NCBI GenBank assembly: GCA_037190485.1 | Contig: JBBCJB010000012.1 | Coordinates: 182,680 to 246,679 of the forward strand | Source: Parapedobacter sp037190485 | GTDB lineage: Bacteria > Bacteroidota > Bacteroidia > Sphingobacteriales > Sphingobacteriaceae | Direction: 5' to 3' | DNA: 64,000 bases | In this document: positions 8,801-18,474 of the stretch, piece by piece | How positions within the stretch are numbered: position 1 is the first letter of the stretch | Layout: every line of letters starts with the position of its first letter | Program-made: the position numbers and the translations under genes | The notes under the pieces: generated by a model | What the model was told of the DNA's origin: nothing | Database searches by the model: none | What the model saw: only the letters and a program-made list of their open reading frames with translations

Positions 8801-10102
8801 ATGAAAACTGCAATGACTTTTTTGTACCTGCTTTGCATAACCACCCTCTATGCGTGTACATCGGAAGGCCCCGTCGAACCGAACAAGCCCGAACCCGGAG
8901 CAACCGAGCGGGTTTGGGAAATCAAGGACGGCCGGTTCTACGAAAACGGTAACCGAAAATTCCTGAAAATCGCCAAACCACTTCGGAATTTTGCGGATCG
9001 CGAGCAGGTGAATCAATTGATCGATCAGCTGGATGTATTCAAAAGCAAACGGTACGACGTTATCGCGCTCAATTGCTATTGGCATCATTTTGACTCCGAC
9101 GGAGATGGTGTGCCGGATAAGCCACTGGAACCACTGGCCACGCTTGTTGAGGCGATCTATGAAAAAGGCATGTATCCTTCGCTTTCGGTCGAGACCTACT
9201 CGGTAGGGGGCGGTAACATTCCCGCTGGATTTTGGACCCGGCATCCTGATGCTTACGCCATCAATCACCGTGGCGAACAGGTGAAGGACTCCGAATATGG
9301 ATTCAATACCACCGTGATTTCCATATTCCATGAAGGATACCGGCAAACCGTGCACCGGTTTATCAAGCACCTTGCCGAGGCTGTGGATACCGGGAAGATC
9401 CTTTATTTCGAGACCACCGTAGAACCCCAGTATATGGGGGAGGTGGAATTATGCTATAGCGAGTCTGCCCGGCAGGCCTACCAGGCTTGGTTAATCGCCA
9501 ATGCGTTGGATGCAGCAGGCAATCGTATGCCAGCGGGGTTTCCCATCCCTTCGTCCTTCCTTGAGCATCCCCTCTGGAATACCTTCAGGGCTCAGTTCCT
9601 GGCTAAGTGGGTCAATGAAGATGCCGACGCATACCGTGCGGTTGCAGGTCAGGATGCCTACGTAGCAGTCGATTTCCTCGATGCCCACGAGAGCACCACC
9701 CGCAGGCGCGTAGGCGATCCGGTCGAGTTCCTCACCCACCTCACCGCTGCCAATATCATCCAGGTAAATTGGCATTGGGATCTCATTGAGAAAAAGCCGA
9801 ATCAAAAGGCGTATGATCGGGTCAGGCAGGTGATGGCCGATCAGGGGCGCGATTGGGTCATCAGTGAGCACATGACCTTCAATGGCAGTGACTTTACCGC
9901 CTACGGCGACGAGCAGCTCAAAGCCATCTTGCGCAATACCATTCGTCAGGGCACCGGCTTCGGCTGGGAGTTTACCAACGTGAGCAACAGCACTTCCGAT
10001 CCCTTTTCGCTCTACAACAATGACTGGACGCCCAAACGGGTGATCCGTTCCGTAGACTATCATTGGGATGCGTGGGTTAAGGAAGTGTTGGCTGGTTTAT
10101 AG
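8801..10102 (+). CDS. Putative TIM-barrel glycoside hydrolase lipoprotein (clan GH-A-like)
   Basis: This 433-residue lipoprotein has its lipobox at LYACT (Cys 19). AGGA precedes the chosen ATG by six bases; a second ATG lies at 8795. The body alternates strand and helix like a TIM barrel (RYDVIALNCYWHHFD, MYPSLSVETYS, AYVAVDFLDAHES). Two candidate catalytic glutamates sit at the ends of predicted strands: Glu 209 in YFETTVEPQY and Glu 356 in WVISEHMTF. This is the strand 4 and strand 7 layout of clan GH-A retaining hydrolases. I cannot name the family; GH42- or GH5-like relatives are possible. It closes locus 1 and is likely the enzyme that trims the imported glycan. Confidence 0.6.
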   Translation: MKTAMTFLYLLCITTLYACTSEGPVEPNKPEPGATERVWEIKDGRFYENGNRKFLKIAKPLRNFADREQVNQLIDQLDVFKSKRYDVIALNCYWHHFDSDGDGVPDKPLEPLATLVEAIYEKGMYPSLSVETYSVGGGNIPAGFWTRHPDAYAINHRGEQVKDSEYGFNTTVISIFHEGYRQTVHRFIKHLAEAVDTGKILYFETTVEPQYMGEVELCYSESARQAYQAWLIANALDAAGNRMPAGFPIPSSFLEHPLWNTFRAQFLAKWVNEDADAYRAVAGQDAYVAVDFLDAHESTTRRRVGDPVEFLTHLTAANIIQVNWHWDLIEKKPNQKAYDRVRQVMADQGRDWVISEHMTFNGSDFTAYGDEQLKAILRNTIRQGTGFGWEFTNVSNSTSDPFSLYNNDWTPKRVIRSVDYHWDAWVKEVLAGL

Positions 10103-10183
10103 GCTTCATTGGTTCAAGATGAAAAATGGACTAAGCAGAATTGGGGGGCTTTTAGCTTGGTGCTGGCCTTGTCGCTTGAATCG

Positions 10184-10402
10184 TCAGCGGTAGGGAGCCC
10201 CGTGTAGTAGGCTGCCCAAAACTCCGTCGTCCCTGAAGTTTTCCAGCCCGTTCACCGTCATGCGCGAGCTGCTCGAATACACCGTGTTCCACGGTTCCTC
10301 GCTCACCAAGCGGTAACCTAACCGGTACTGGAGTGCCAGGGGGAGGTGCTTCACGCGCAGTTCGGCGATGACCGAACCGGATGCAACCAATTTTTCCGCC
10401 GC
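10184..10402 (-). pseudogene. Orphan coding-like fragment without a start
   Basis: The gap 10103-10618 holds no intact gene. On the minus strand a 72-codon stretch runs from just after a TAA to a stop at 10184. Its translation looks coding (AELRVKHLPLALQYRLGYR, then VNGLENFRDDGVLGSLLHG) but has no ATG, and I do not recognise the family. It may be the 3' end of a lost gene. The remainder of the gap carries the promoter of the next sigma gene. Confidence 0.25.
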
Positions 10403-10567
10403 TTAGCTGTGCGGCACCCGTGAGCGAAGTGCGACTTTCGCGTCGTTGGTGCAGTGTAGAATCTGGAGTTTGGAGATATCGGTTGTATCCGGTACCTGTA
10501 CGTTCGTCGATAAATTAAACGCTTTGTCGGATGATTTGACCGTTTGTCGAATTGTTCGGTAACTTTT

Positions 10568-10598
10568 TTTGCGATTGTTGCGCTAATGTTTACATTTG
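10568..10598 (+). promoter_or_regulatory. Canonical Bacteroidota promoter upstream of locus 2 sigma gene
   Basis: TTTG at 10568-10571 is followed after exactly 19 bases by TACATTTG at 10591-10598. This is a full match to the -33 TTTG / -7 TAnnTTTG consensus. The expected start of transcription is about 10-15 bases before the ATG at 10619. It implies that the regulator pair is read by the primary sigma factor rather than by itself. Confidence 0.75.
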
Positions 10599-10618
10599 GC
10601 AGGACCAATCGGTAATGA

Positions 10619-11203
10619 ATGACTGATAGTGCCGAAGATATAGAGCTTTTCAACGCTTTTCGAAGGGGGGATGACGCTGCATTTGCATTATTGTATCAAC
10701 AGTATGCGCCCGTGCTCGTGGATTATGCCGCCAAGCGCTTGACATCCCTGGACGAGGCACAGGACCTCATCCAGGATTTGTTCGTGTACATTTGGGAGCG
10801 ACGCAGCGCATTGGATATAAACCAGTCGGTAAAAGCTTACCTTTTCCTGGGGCTCAACCGCCGGATTATCAATCACTATCGTAAAGATGCGTACCGTAGC
10901 CGGTATGCAGATCAATTGAAGGCCATGGAAGAACGTTTCTTCTTTGGTCCCGACGCTTTTTTAGAAGCCAAGGAAATGCAGCGGATCGTGTCCGATACGC
11001 TTGATGGCATGCCCAAAAAGGTGCAGGAGATCTACCGACTAAGCCGGGAGGAACACTTGAGCAATGCGGAAATAGCCAAACGGCTGGGCATTTCCGAACA
11101 AACCGTCAAAAACCAATTGAGTACGGCGGTGACGCTGTTGCGGAAAAGACTTAAGCTGATCGGTATTGTTGTGGTTGGCGGGCTGTTTTGGTGGTTTAAT
11201 TAG
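10619..11203 (+). CDS. ECF RNA polymerase sigma factor, locus 2
   Basis: This 194-residue protein has the ECF layout. Region 2 is at about residues 20-62 (FALLYQQYAPVLVDYAAKRL, AQDLIQDLFVYIWERR). Region 4 is at about 128-178, with MPKKVQEIYRLSREEHLSN and the helix-turn-helix AEIAKRLGISEQTVKNQLS. A hydrophobic tail (IGIVVVGGLFWWFN) follows region 4, which is common in Sphingobacteriia members and may tether the protein to the membrane. It is paired with the fecR-like gene 83 bases downstream, and its target is most likely the susC promoter at about 12400. Confidence 0.93.
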   Translation: MTDSAEDIELFNAFRRGDDAAFALLYQQYAPVLVDYAAKRLTSLDEAQDLIQDLFVYIWERRSALDINQSVKAYLFLGLNRRIINHYRKDAYRSRYADQLKAMEERFFFGPDAFLEAKEMQRIVSDTLDGMPKKVQEIYRLSREEHLSNAEIAKRLGISEQTVKNQLSTAVTLLRKRLKLIGIVVVGGLFWWFN

Positions 11204-11286
11204 GCTGTTTTGAAAAAAGTGAAAATTTTAATGGTACGTTTTTGCTGTTCGCGTGTCTTCTGGTTGTAAATCCAAATGAAGGGAAG

Positions 11287-12279
11287 ATGAGGCTGAATGA
11301 ATTTGAGCGTATGCTCGAACGTTATTACGAAGGTAATGATACCGCGGCGGAACGCGTGTGGATCGAGCGTTGGCTGGCCAGTATACGATTGGGTGCCGAT
11401 GCCGGCTGGGATCGATTGACCGCCACGGAAAAGCAGGCTTTCATTGACCGGCTTTACACGGGGATCGCCCATACCATAGCCAAGCCACAGACGGTGAATT
11501 CGCCGCCCGCACCGCGCCGAAGGCTGCGGTGGGCGGTGGGAGTGGCCGCGAGCGTTTGCTTTGCCGTGGCAGCTTACCTGGCCCTGCAACCACCCGAAGT
11601 ACCTGCGCCCGCGGAATGGCGAACGGTAGCCACGGCGCCTGGACAACGTAAACAACTGCAACTCCCGGATGGGACCTCGGTATGGCTGCAAGGCGGGGGC
11701 GAGTTGGTTTACCCCGCCCGATTTGTGGGGGATCAACGATTTGTGAAGCTTAATGGGGAGGCCTATTTTGATGTTTATGCCGACGCCGAGAAACCGTTTT
11801 TGGTGCGTGCCGGCGAGCTGGAGGCGGAGGTGTTGGGGACGACTTTTAACATCGAGGCCTTTGCCGAGTTGGATCGGAAAGTGGTGTCGCTGCTCACCGG
11901 TAAGGTGGCCGTGCGAATCCGCGACAGCATTGGCGGCGAGCATGGAAAAGCCATCGTGTTGGAACCGAACCAGGCGGCGGTTTTCGACCAAACCACGGTG
12001 TCGTTGGCCAAGAGCGCATTGCCCATCTTCGGTTCGGCCGAGGATTTCAAGTCAGGAAGCCTGAATTTTGATGAAACGCCATTGGACGACGTGCTATTCC
12101 GCCTAGGCAAGGCATATGGCATTACCATTGAAGTTGACCTGAAAAAAGCGGCCCGGCATCAGATTACGGGCGATTTTTCGGTAAGGGAGCCGATAGACGA
12201 TGTTTTCAAAAGCGTGGCCCGTTCAACAGGCGCCTATTACCGCAGGGACGGCAAGACGATCCAGCTTGATTTTAATTGA
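11287..12279 (+). CDS. FecR-family anti-sigma factor, locus 2
   Basis: This 330-residue protein starts at MRLNEFERMLERYYEGND, chosen because the upstream in-frame extension is not FecR-like. The N-terminal cytoplasmic sigma-binding part is at about 1-78. One transmembrane helix follows at about 80-98 (WAVGVAASVCFAVAAYLAL). The periplasmic FecR domain is at about 112-215 (KQLQLPDGTSVWLQGGGELV, LNGEAYFDVYADAEKPF, VLGTTFNIEAF). The DUF4974-like end is at about 255-328 (PLDDVLFRLGKAYGITIE). It should hold the locus 2 sigma factor until the STN domain of SusC signals. Confidence 0.92.
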   Translation: MRLNEFERMLERYYEGNDTAAERVWIERWLASIRLGADAGWDRLTATEKQAFIDRLYTGIAHTIAKPQTVNSPPAPRRRLRWAVGVAASVCFAVAAYLALQPPEVPAPAEWRTVATAPGQRKQLQLPDGTSVWLQGGGELVYPARFVGDQRFVKLNGEAYFDVYADAEKPFLVRAGELEAEVLGTTFNIEAFAELDRKVVSLLTGKVAVRIRDSIGGEHGKAIVLEPNQAAVFDQTTVSLAKSALPIFGSAEDFKSGSLNFDETPLDDVLFRLGKAYGITIEVDLKKAARHQITGDFSVREPIDDVFKSVARSTGAYYRRDGKTIQLDFN

Positions 12280-12337
12280 ATGGAATAACGGTACTCAACA
12301 GATTGATTGAATGAAAAAACTTTACAAGCCCTAAATA

Positions 12338-12360
12338 GGGATGCACCGCAGGTGCATCCC
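12338..12360 (+). promoter_or_regulatory. Strong RNA hairpin between fecR and susC, locus 2
   Basis: GGGATGCACC (12338-12347) and GGTGCATCCC (12351-12360) form a perfect 10-bp stem with a 3-base loop. It lies 58 bases after the fecR stop and 80 bases before the SusC start. There is no T-run. Its position matches the hairpin of locus 1, which lies 81 bases before its SusC start. Confidence 0.6.
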
Positions 12361-12440
12361 CCAAGTAATCCATGTTGTTCCGGGTCTGGACAACCGTTGG
12401 TTGAACAACACAGTATACACTCGTTAAATTGCGTAAAGAT

Positions 12441-15400
12441 ATGAATTTTTACTGTGATAGCCACGCGCTATACACATTTGGAAGGATCATGCGTTATTCC
12501 GTAACAACCCTCGTGGTCGTCGTTTTCGCCCTCAACGTGTGTTTTTCGCACGATTCCAACGCCCAAGGGGTGTTGGACCGGCGAGCGAGTATCGACGTGG
12601 ACGGGGAGACCAGGGCGGCGGTGCTCAAAGAGTTGAGCCGCCAGACCAGTGTGCAATTTGTCTATAGCCTCAATCCGGCTATTCAGGAGAGAATAACGGT
12701 ACGGGTGACGGATGTACCGCTCAACCAGCTCCTGCTTACCGTGCTTGGTGATGAAGCGCTTACCTATGAGGTGGTGAGGAACCGGATTGTCATCAGCCAG
12801 GTGGCCAGGACGGCGCAACAACGGATCACGGGGGTGGTGCGCGATGCCGAAGGGAAACCGCTTGCCGGTGTGAACGTCTCGGTTCGGGGCACCCAGACGG
12901 GGGTGGCCAGCAACGAGGTAGGCGAATTCGTTATCCAGGCCGCTTCGGATGCCACATTGGTCTTCCGCTTATTGGGATACGCCAGTGAATCCGTCATCGT
13001 GGGTACCCAGCAACGCATTGAGGTGACCCTGCAGCAACAGGTGAGCGAATTGGACGAAGTGGTCGTCAATACGGGCTACCAGACCATCGACCGCAAAAAA
13101 TTCACGGGAGCCGCCACCACCGTACGGGCAGCGGATGCTTACCGGGCCGGCGTGCCCGACGTGAGCCGGATGTTGGAAGGGCAAGCGGCCGGCGTATCGG
13201 TACAGAATGTATCCGGTACATTTGGGGCAGCGCCCAAGATCCGGGTGCGGGGCGCCACCTCGATAACCGGTGATAACAAGCCGCTTTGGGTGGTTGATGG
13301 CGTGATCCTGGAAGACATCGTGAACATTTCCAACGACCAGTTGTCCACGGGCGATCCCTCCACGTTGCTCGGCTCGTCGGTGGCCGGTTTGAATCCGGAT
13401 GACATCGAATCCTTTCAGATCCTCAAGGATGCCGCAGCCACTTCGCTATACGGTGCGCGCGCAATGAACGGTGTGATTTTGATTACGACCAAGAAAGGAC
13501 GGGCCGGTACTCCTTCGAGCATTGCCTACACGGGTAACTATTCGACATACCTGAAGCCTAACTATGGCCAGTTCGATATCGTTAATTCCTATGATCAGAT
13601 GTCGGTATTCGCCGAAATGGAGCGTAAAGGGTGGCTGGACTACACCGACCTGGAGCACAACGCCAGCGGCGGGGTGTACACGAAAATGGCGCAGTCGCTC
13701 GGTTTCAATCAGGGAAGGGGACCACAGATCGAAAACACGGTGGAAGGGCGGCGTGCGTTTCTTGAACAATACGTTTACGCCAATACGGATTGGTTTGGCC
13801 TTTTGTTCAGGAACTCCCTGTTGCAGGAGCATTCCCTGTCGCTGACTTCTGGAGGGGAGCGTAGCCAGCAATACTACTCGACCAGCTTCCTGCAGGACAA
13901 CGGTTGGTCGATGGGCAATGGGGTCCGTCGCTTCACGGGAAATATACGGAGCGACTTTTCGATCACCGACAAACTGTCCATCGGGTTGATCACGACCGGA
14001 TCCGTGCGCGATCAGCAGGCTCCCGGATCATTGGGCCAACAGAGCAATCCGGTATCGGGCGAGGTATCCCGCGATTTCGATATTAACCCATTCAGCTATG
14101 CGTTGAACACCACGCGTACGCTCACGGCTTTTGACAGGGATGGGAACCTTGACTATTTCGCGATGAACTATGCCCCGTTCAACATCATCAATGAGCTGGA
14201 GAACAACACCATTGACCTGCGGATGATCGATTTCAAGATACAGGGAGAAGTCAAGTACAAGCTTCCACGGAAAATCAATTATGCGTTTGTCGGTTCATAC
14301 CGCTATGTCGACACGGGGCAGGAACATAAGATAAGGGAAAACTCCAACATGCCCCGGGCTTACCGTGCCGGAACCAAATACGCCGGCCAGCCGGAAAACT
14401 CGACCGTAGCCGACCGTAACCGTTTCCTGTACATCAACCCGGCGGATCCGGACGGGCGCCCCGTCACGGTGTTGCCTTACGGCGGATTTTACCTCACAAA
14501 CGAAGATAACCTGAAAAGCTTTTACTTGCGCAATAGCGTGGACTGGAACGCGGACATTAACGAAGACCATACGTTGCGCGCGTTTCTCAGCCAGGAATTG
14601 CGGTACTTGGACCGGGCGGCCAATAGCTTCACGGGCTATGGGTTTCAGTTTGATCGCGGGGGTACGCCCTATGTAGACCCCAATGCCATAAAAAGGGAAG
14701 TGGAGGGCAACCTGAACTATTACAACATGGCGATTTTCCAGGACAGGCATGTGGCGTTTGCAGCCAACACGGCCTATTCATTCAGGGGGAAGTATCAGTT
14801 TAACGGAACGGTGCGCTACGATGGCTCCAACCAGATGGGCGAGTCCCGGACGGCAAGGTGGTTGCCCACCTGGAACGTAAGCGGTTCGTGGAACGTGGAT
14901 GAGGAGGGGTTCATGGATGGCGAGTCGCTATTCAACACGTTGACCCTGCGGACGACATACGGACTGACCGCCAGCATGGGAAACGCCACGAATTCGAGTT
15001 TGGTGGTGCGCAGCGCGAGCACGACACGCCCATACCTCGATGAAGTGGAACCGGTGCTCAACATCGTGGCCAACCCGAACAGGGACCTTACTTGGGAGAA
15101 GCAGTATGAAACCAACATCGGGGTCGACGCGACGCTATTGAACCGTCGGCTTCAGGTGGTCATCGATATGTACAATCGGCAGGGATTCGATCTAATAGGA
15201 CAGATACGTACGGCAGGGATCGGGGGCGAGCCCTTTAAATTTGCGAATTACGCCGATATGCATTCCAAGGGCGTGGAGGTATTGGTTAAAGGCGATGTCG
15301 TCAAAGCACCGAATTGGGGTTGGAAGGTTCAATTGACCAACGCGTTCAACCAAGGACGGATTACCCGACTGCTCAATGAACCCCTGATCTGGAACCTGGT

Positions 15401-16085
15401 AACCTCCATAGGCGGGGCAAAAGCCGGCTATCCGGTCCGTGGCCTGTTTTCCATCGATTTCGAACGGTTGCACGAAGCCCACGGTACGCCATTGTATGTC
15501 AACGAAGACGGCACCACGTCCAACAATGTGTTCCTGCAGAGCATCCAGACGCAGTACCTGAAATACGAAGGCCCGGTAGACCCGACGTTCAACGGTGGGT
15601 TTTTTAACGTGTTCAATTACAAGGGATTTTCGGCTTCTTTCCTCATTACCTACAGTGCCGGGAACAAGGTCCGGCTCAACCCGGTTTTCAAGAATGAATA
15701 CTCCGATCTGGAAGCGATGTCTTACGATTTCCTGTACCGTTTCGTGATACCGAGCGACTACCGCGTCCCGTCTATCGTCGAGGCCCGCAATGCATCGCGG
15801 CTACCCGGCCCGCAGGTCTACAATGCATACAATTATTCCTCCGAACGTGTGGCCGATGGTGGCTTCGTGCGGTTCAAACAGATCAACATCGGATACGAGT
15901 TGCCCCGATCGCTAACGGCCCGATATGGGCTTCGGAACCTTTCGCTCAACGTGGTAGCCAATAACCTGTGGCTGATCTATGCCGATAGGCAGCTTAATGG
16001 GCAGGATCCGGAGTTCTATGGTTCCGGTGGGGTGGCGCTACCCATGCCGCGCCAGTTTACGCTTTCCCTGAAAACAGCTTTATGA
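12441..16085 (+). CDS. SusC/RagA-family TonB-dependent transporter with STN domain, locus 2
   Basis: This 1214-residue receptor starts at an ATG at 12441; an upstream TTG would add four residues. A signal sequence (YSVTTLVVVVFALNVCFS) leads into an STN domain at about 35-105 (AVLKELSRQTSVQFVYSLNP). A carboxypeptidase-regulatory domain is at about 120-200 (ITGVVRDAEGKPLAGVNVSV). The plug is at about 205-345 (IRVRGATSITGDNKPLWVVD, FQILKDAAATSLYGARAMNG). The rest is barrel. It is about 100 residues longer than the locus 1 homologue. The stop overlaps the SusD start by 4 bases (ATGA), so the two are translationally coupled. The ligand is unknown; the protein-processing partner downstream argues against a simple glycan locus. 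Confidence 0.94.
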   Translation: MNFYCDSHALYTFGRIMRYSVTTLVVVVFALNVCFSHDSNAQGVLDRRASIDVDGETRAAVLKELSRQTSVQFVYSLNPAIQERITVRVTDVPLNQLLLTVLGDEALTYEVVRNRIVISQVARTAQQRITGVVRDAEGKPLAGVNVSVRGTQTGVASNEVGEFVIQAASDATLVFRLLGYASESVIVGTQQRIEVTLQQQVSELDEVVVNTGYQTIDRKKFTGAATTVRAADAYRAGVPDVSRMLEGQAAGVSVQNVSGTFGAAPKIRVRGATSITGDNKPLWVVDGVILEDIVNISNDQLSTGDPSTLLGSSVAGLNPDDIESFQILKDAAATSLYGARAMNGVILITTKKGRAGTPSSIAYTGNYSTYLKPNYGQFDIVNSYDQMSVFAEMERKGWLDYTDLEHNASGGVYTKMAQSLGFNQGRGPQIENTVEGRRAFLEQYVYANTDWFGLLFRNSLLQEHSLSLTSGGERSQQYYSTSFLQDNGWSMGNGVRRFTGNIRSDFSITDKLSIGLITTGSVRDQQAPGSLGQQSNPVSGEVSRDFDINPFSYALNTTRTLTAFDRDGNLDYFAMNYAPFNIINELENNTIDLRMIDFKIQGEVKYKLPRKINYAFVGSYRYVDTGQEHKIRENSNMPRAYRAGTKYAGQPENSTVADRNRFLYINPADPDGRPVTVLPYGGFYLTNEDNLKSFYLRNSVDWNADINEDHTLRAFLSQELRYLDRAANSFTGYGFQFDRGGTPYVDPNAIKREVEGNLNYYNMAIFQDRHVAFAANTAYSFRGKYQFNGTVRYDGSNQMGESRTARWLPTWNVSGSWNVDEEGFMDGESLFNTLTLRTTYGLTASMGNATNSSLVVRSASTTRPYLDEVEPVLNIVANPNRDLTWEKQYETNIGVDATLLNRRLQVVIDMYNRQGFDLIGQIRTAGIGGEPFKFANYADMHSKGVEVLVKGDVVKAPNWGWKVQLTNAFNQGRITRLLNEPLIWNLVTSIGGAKAGYPVRGLFSIDFERLHEAHGTPLYVNEDGTTSNNVFLQSIQTQYLKYEGPVDPTFNGGFFNVFNYKGFSASFLITYSAGNKVRLNPVFKNEYSDLEAMSYDFLYRFVIPSDYRVPSIVEARNASRLPGPQVYNAYNYSSERVADGGFVRFKQINIGYELPRSLTARYGLRNLSLNVVANNLWLIYADRQLNGQDPEFYGSGGVALPMPRQFTLSLKTAL

Positions 16086-17572
16086 CAATACGAATGAAAC
16101 GTACGATTACAACTGTGCTTCTTTTCTCGGCGATGTTTTGGGCATCCTGTGAAAAGTATTTGGAAACACCGCCCGACCAGCGGGCGGTGCTTGACTCCCC
16201 GGAGAAGGTTTCCGAGTTGCTGACGGCGGCCTATCCACGGGCCAACTACATGACGTTTACCGAGGCGATGTCTGACAACGCCGGTGATAAAGGCCCGGCG
16301 GCCGGCGGAGGGATATACGTGAACCAGGATCCCTGGAATTTCGTCGATGTGAGGGACCGGTACCAAGACTCGCCTGACTATTATTGGTACGCCTGCTACA
16401 AAGCGATTTCCGTGGCGAATCGGGCCCTGGCAGTCATCGAAACCAGGCCAGATGGCCACCTGTACAGTGCGCAACGGGGCGAGGCGTTGCTGGCACGGGC
16501 GTACGCGCACTTTATGCTCGTGACGCTTTTCGCGAAAGCCTACGACCCCGTTACCGCGGATGCGGATCCGGGTATCCCCTACGTTACCGATCCCGAAGAG
16601 ACCGTGCTGATCAAGTACGAACGCAAGACCGTGGCCCATGTCTACGGACAGATCGAAAAAGACATCGCAGCGGGGCTCCCACTGATCGATGACAGCAAGT
16701 ACAATGTGCCGAAGTATCATTTTACCCGGGCGGCGGCGCACGCGTTTGCATCGCGGTTTTATCTGTTTAAACGGAATTACGCGGCGGTGGTTTCACATGC
16801 TACGGCGGTGGTAGACGGTGGCGATTTTGCCGGTTACCTCCGTCCGGTCAATTCCGTACAGTACAGGAGCATGGAATACTATGCGAAGCAGGCCGACTAT
16901 ACCATCGCGACGAACCGGTCCAACCTCCTGCTGGTCGAAGCGGTTTCGTTGTGGGGGGGTAGCTTCGCGAACTACCGGTATGGACTGACGAGCGAATTGT
17001 TGTCAGAGCTTTACTTTACCAGGAATGTGACCGGGGGTCAGTATGCCTATATGATATATGGTGGCCACGAGCTGGTCTACAATACCCCGAAATTCCGGAT
17101 TCATTTTGTGCGGAGCGGGATCAATGCCAACTACGGTACACCCTATAACATGATCCCCCTTTTTTCGGTCGAAGAAGTACTGCTGAACCGGGCGGAAGCC
17201 TATGCCATGGTTGGCATGGTGGACGAAGCGATAGCGGATCTGAACGTTTTCGCCAGCAAGAAGGTGTTCGCCTCCCAGAACAATCCGGTGTATGACCCGG
17301 TATTGCACCGCATAAACGTGGCCAAGCTGGTCAATTTTTACCAACAGGCAGACCTTGGGCGTTGCCTGGTGCTGGCCGTGCTTGATTTTAAACGGAGGGA
17401 ATACCTTTTCGAGGGGCTTCGCTACCTGGATATCCTGAGGCATAACTTACCCGTGGTACACACGACGAAAGATCGCACGGTTACGCATGTGCTTGGGCCC
17501 AATGACCCAAGGCGCGTCTTGCAGCTACCGCAGGAGGTGGTCATGTCTGGCATGCAACCCAACCCCAGGTGA
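16082..17572 (+). CDS. SusD-family surface lipoprotein, locus 2
   Basis: This 496-residue lipoprotein has its lipobox at MFWASCEKYLETPPD (Cys 23). A second ATG at 16094 would give a slightly shorter signal. The typical SusD opening (LDSPEKVSELLTAAYPRANY), the motif RGEALLARAYAHFMLVTLFA and the C-terminal family feature FKRREYLFEGLRYLDILRHN are all present. Together with SusC it should form the surface capture and import complex. The 4-base overlap with susC supports the upstream ATG. Confidence 0.92.
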   Translation: MTIRMKRTITTVLLFSAMFWASCEKYLETPPDQRAVLDSPEKVSELLTAAYPRANYMTFTEAMSDNAGDKGPAAGGGIYVNQDPWNFVDVRDRYQDSPDYYWYACYKAISVANRALAVIETRPDGHLYSAQRGEALLARAYAHFMLVTLFAKAYDPVTADADPGIPYVTDPEETVLIKYERKTVAHVYGQIEKDIAAGLPLIDDSKYNVPKYHFTRAAAHAFASRFYLFKRNYAAVVSHATAVVDGGDFAGYLRPVNSVQYRSMEYYAKQADYTIATNRSNLLLVEAVSLWGGSFANYRYGLTSELLSELYFTRNVTGGQYAYMIYGGHELVYNTPKFRIHFVRSGINANYGTPYNMIPLFSVEEVLLNRAEAYAMVGMVDEAIADLNVFASKKVFASQNNPVYDPVLHRINVAKLVNFYQQADLGRCLVLAVLDFKRREYLFEGLRYLDILRHNLPVVHTTKDRTVTHVLGPNDPRRVLQLPQEVVMSGMQPNPR

Positions 17573-17613
17573 ATCCGGAAATGGCTGACGCACAACTAAC
17601 ATCGATGACAGAA

Positions 17614-18474
17614 ATGAAACGAATATTTTACCTGCTGGCGCTTGCGGCATCGTGCGGCACGCTGTTTTCATGCACCGATAATGAGGCGCTTCCGTCCGAC
17701 CCGATCATCGGTTTGGGGGGGGACGACTGGGTGCGTACCCAACTTGACGACTACCTCTATCAGCATTTTACGATGCCCTACAACATCGAGGTGAAGTACA
17801 AATGGGATCCCTATGAAGTCAATTTCAACCGGGGCCTGGTGCCTCCCGACGAAGCGAAGGTGATTCCCGTTATGGAGACGGTCCGGTCCGTTTGGATGGA
17901 ACCCTACGAACTCGAGGCAGGTCCTGATTTCCTGAAACAGTTCCAGATCCTGAAATACGTCCTGGTAGGCAGCGCGGACTACCAGAGTGACGGCACAATG
18001 ATATTGGGCACCGCTGAGGGCGGGAACAAGGTCACGTTGTTCGTGGTCAACCATTTCCAGCAACATGACCGCGCCGAGGTGATCCGGATGATGCACACCA
18101 TACATCATGAGTTTGCGCATATCCTTCACCAGACGATCGATTATCCGCAAGCGTGGCGGGGGCTGAGTACGCCCTGGTATACGGCGACATGGTACAACAG
18201 TTCGGATCAGCAAGCGAATTCGCAGGGGCTGATTACGGCTTACGCCAAAGCGGCTGAACGGGAGGATTTTGTCGAGACCATCGCGTACCTATTGGTGGAG
18301 GGACAGGAGGCGTACGATCGGATCGTGCTGGCAAATCCCGACGTGGCGGCCGTGTTCAGGCGGAAGGAAGAGCTTGTGGTGGGGTATTATGCAAAAATGG
18401 GAATAGATTTCCGTGAACTGCAGGCCCGCGTACACGAGGGAATGAATCGGATCGTAGGCGATGAAAATGAATGA
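17614..18474 (+). CDS. SusCD-associated zinc metallohydrolase lipoprotein
   Basis: This 286-residue lipoprotein has its lipobox at GTLFSCTDN (Cys 20). A zincin motif HEFAH sits at residues 165-169, within MMHTIHHEFAHILHQTIDYP. A further acidic segment (AEREDFVETIAYLLVEG, about 225-240) could provide the third zinc ligand. Length, lipidation and position match the family described as substrate import-associated zinc metallohydrolase lipoprotein, found next to SusC/SusD pairs. The start is set by the signal peptide; in-frame GTG 17569 and ATG 17581 lie upstream, touching the susD end. It overlaps the next gene by 4 bases. It probably clips a protein or peptide ligand at the cell surface. Confidence 0.85.
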   Translation: MKRIFYLLALAASCGTLFSCTDNEALPSDPIIGLGGDDWVRTQLDDYLYQHFTMPYNIEVKYKWDPYEVNFNRGLVPPDEAKVIPVMETVRSVWMEPYELEAGPDFLKQFQILKYVLVGSADYQSDGTMILGTAEGGNKVTLFVVNHFQQHDRAEVIRMMHTIHHEFAHILHQTIDYPQAWRGLSTPWYTATWYNSSDQQANSQGLITAYAKAAEREDFVETIAYLLVEGQEAYDRIVLANPDVAAVFRRKEELVVGYYAKMGIDFRELQARVHEGMNRIVGDENE

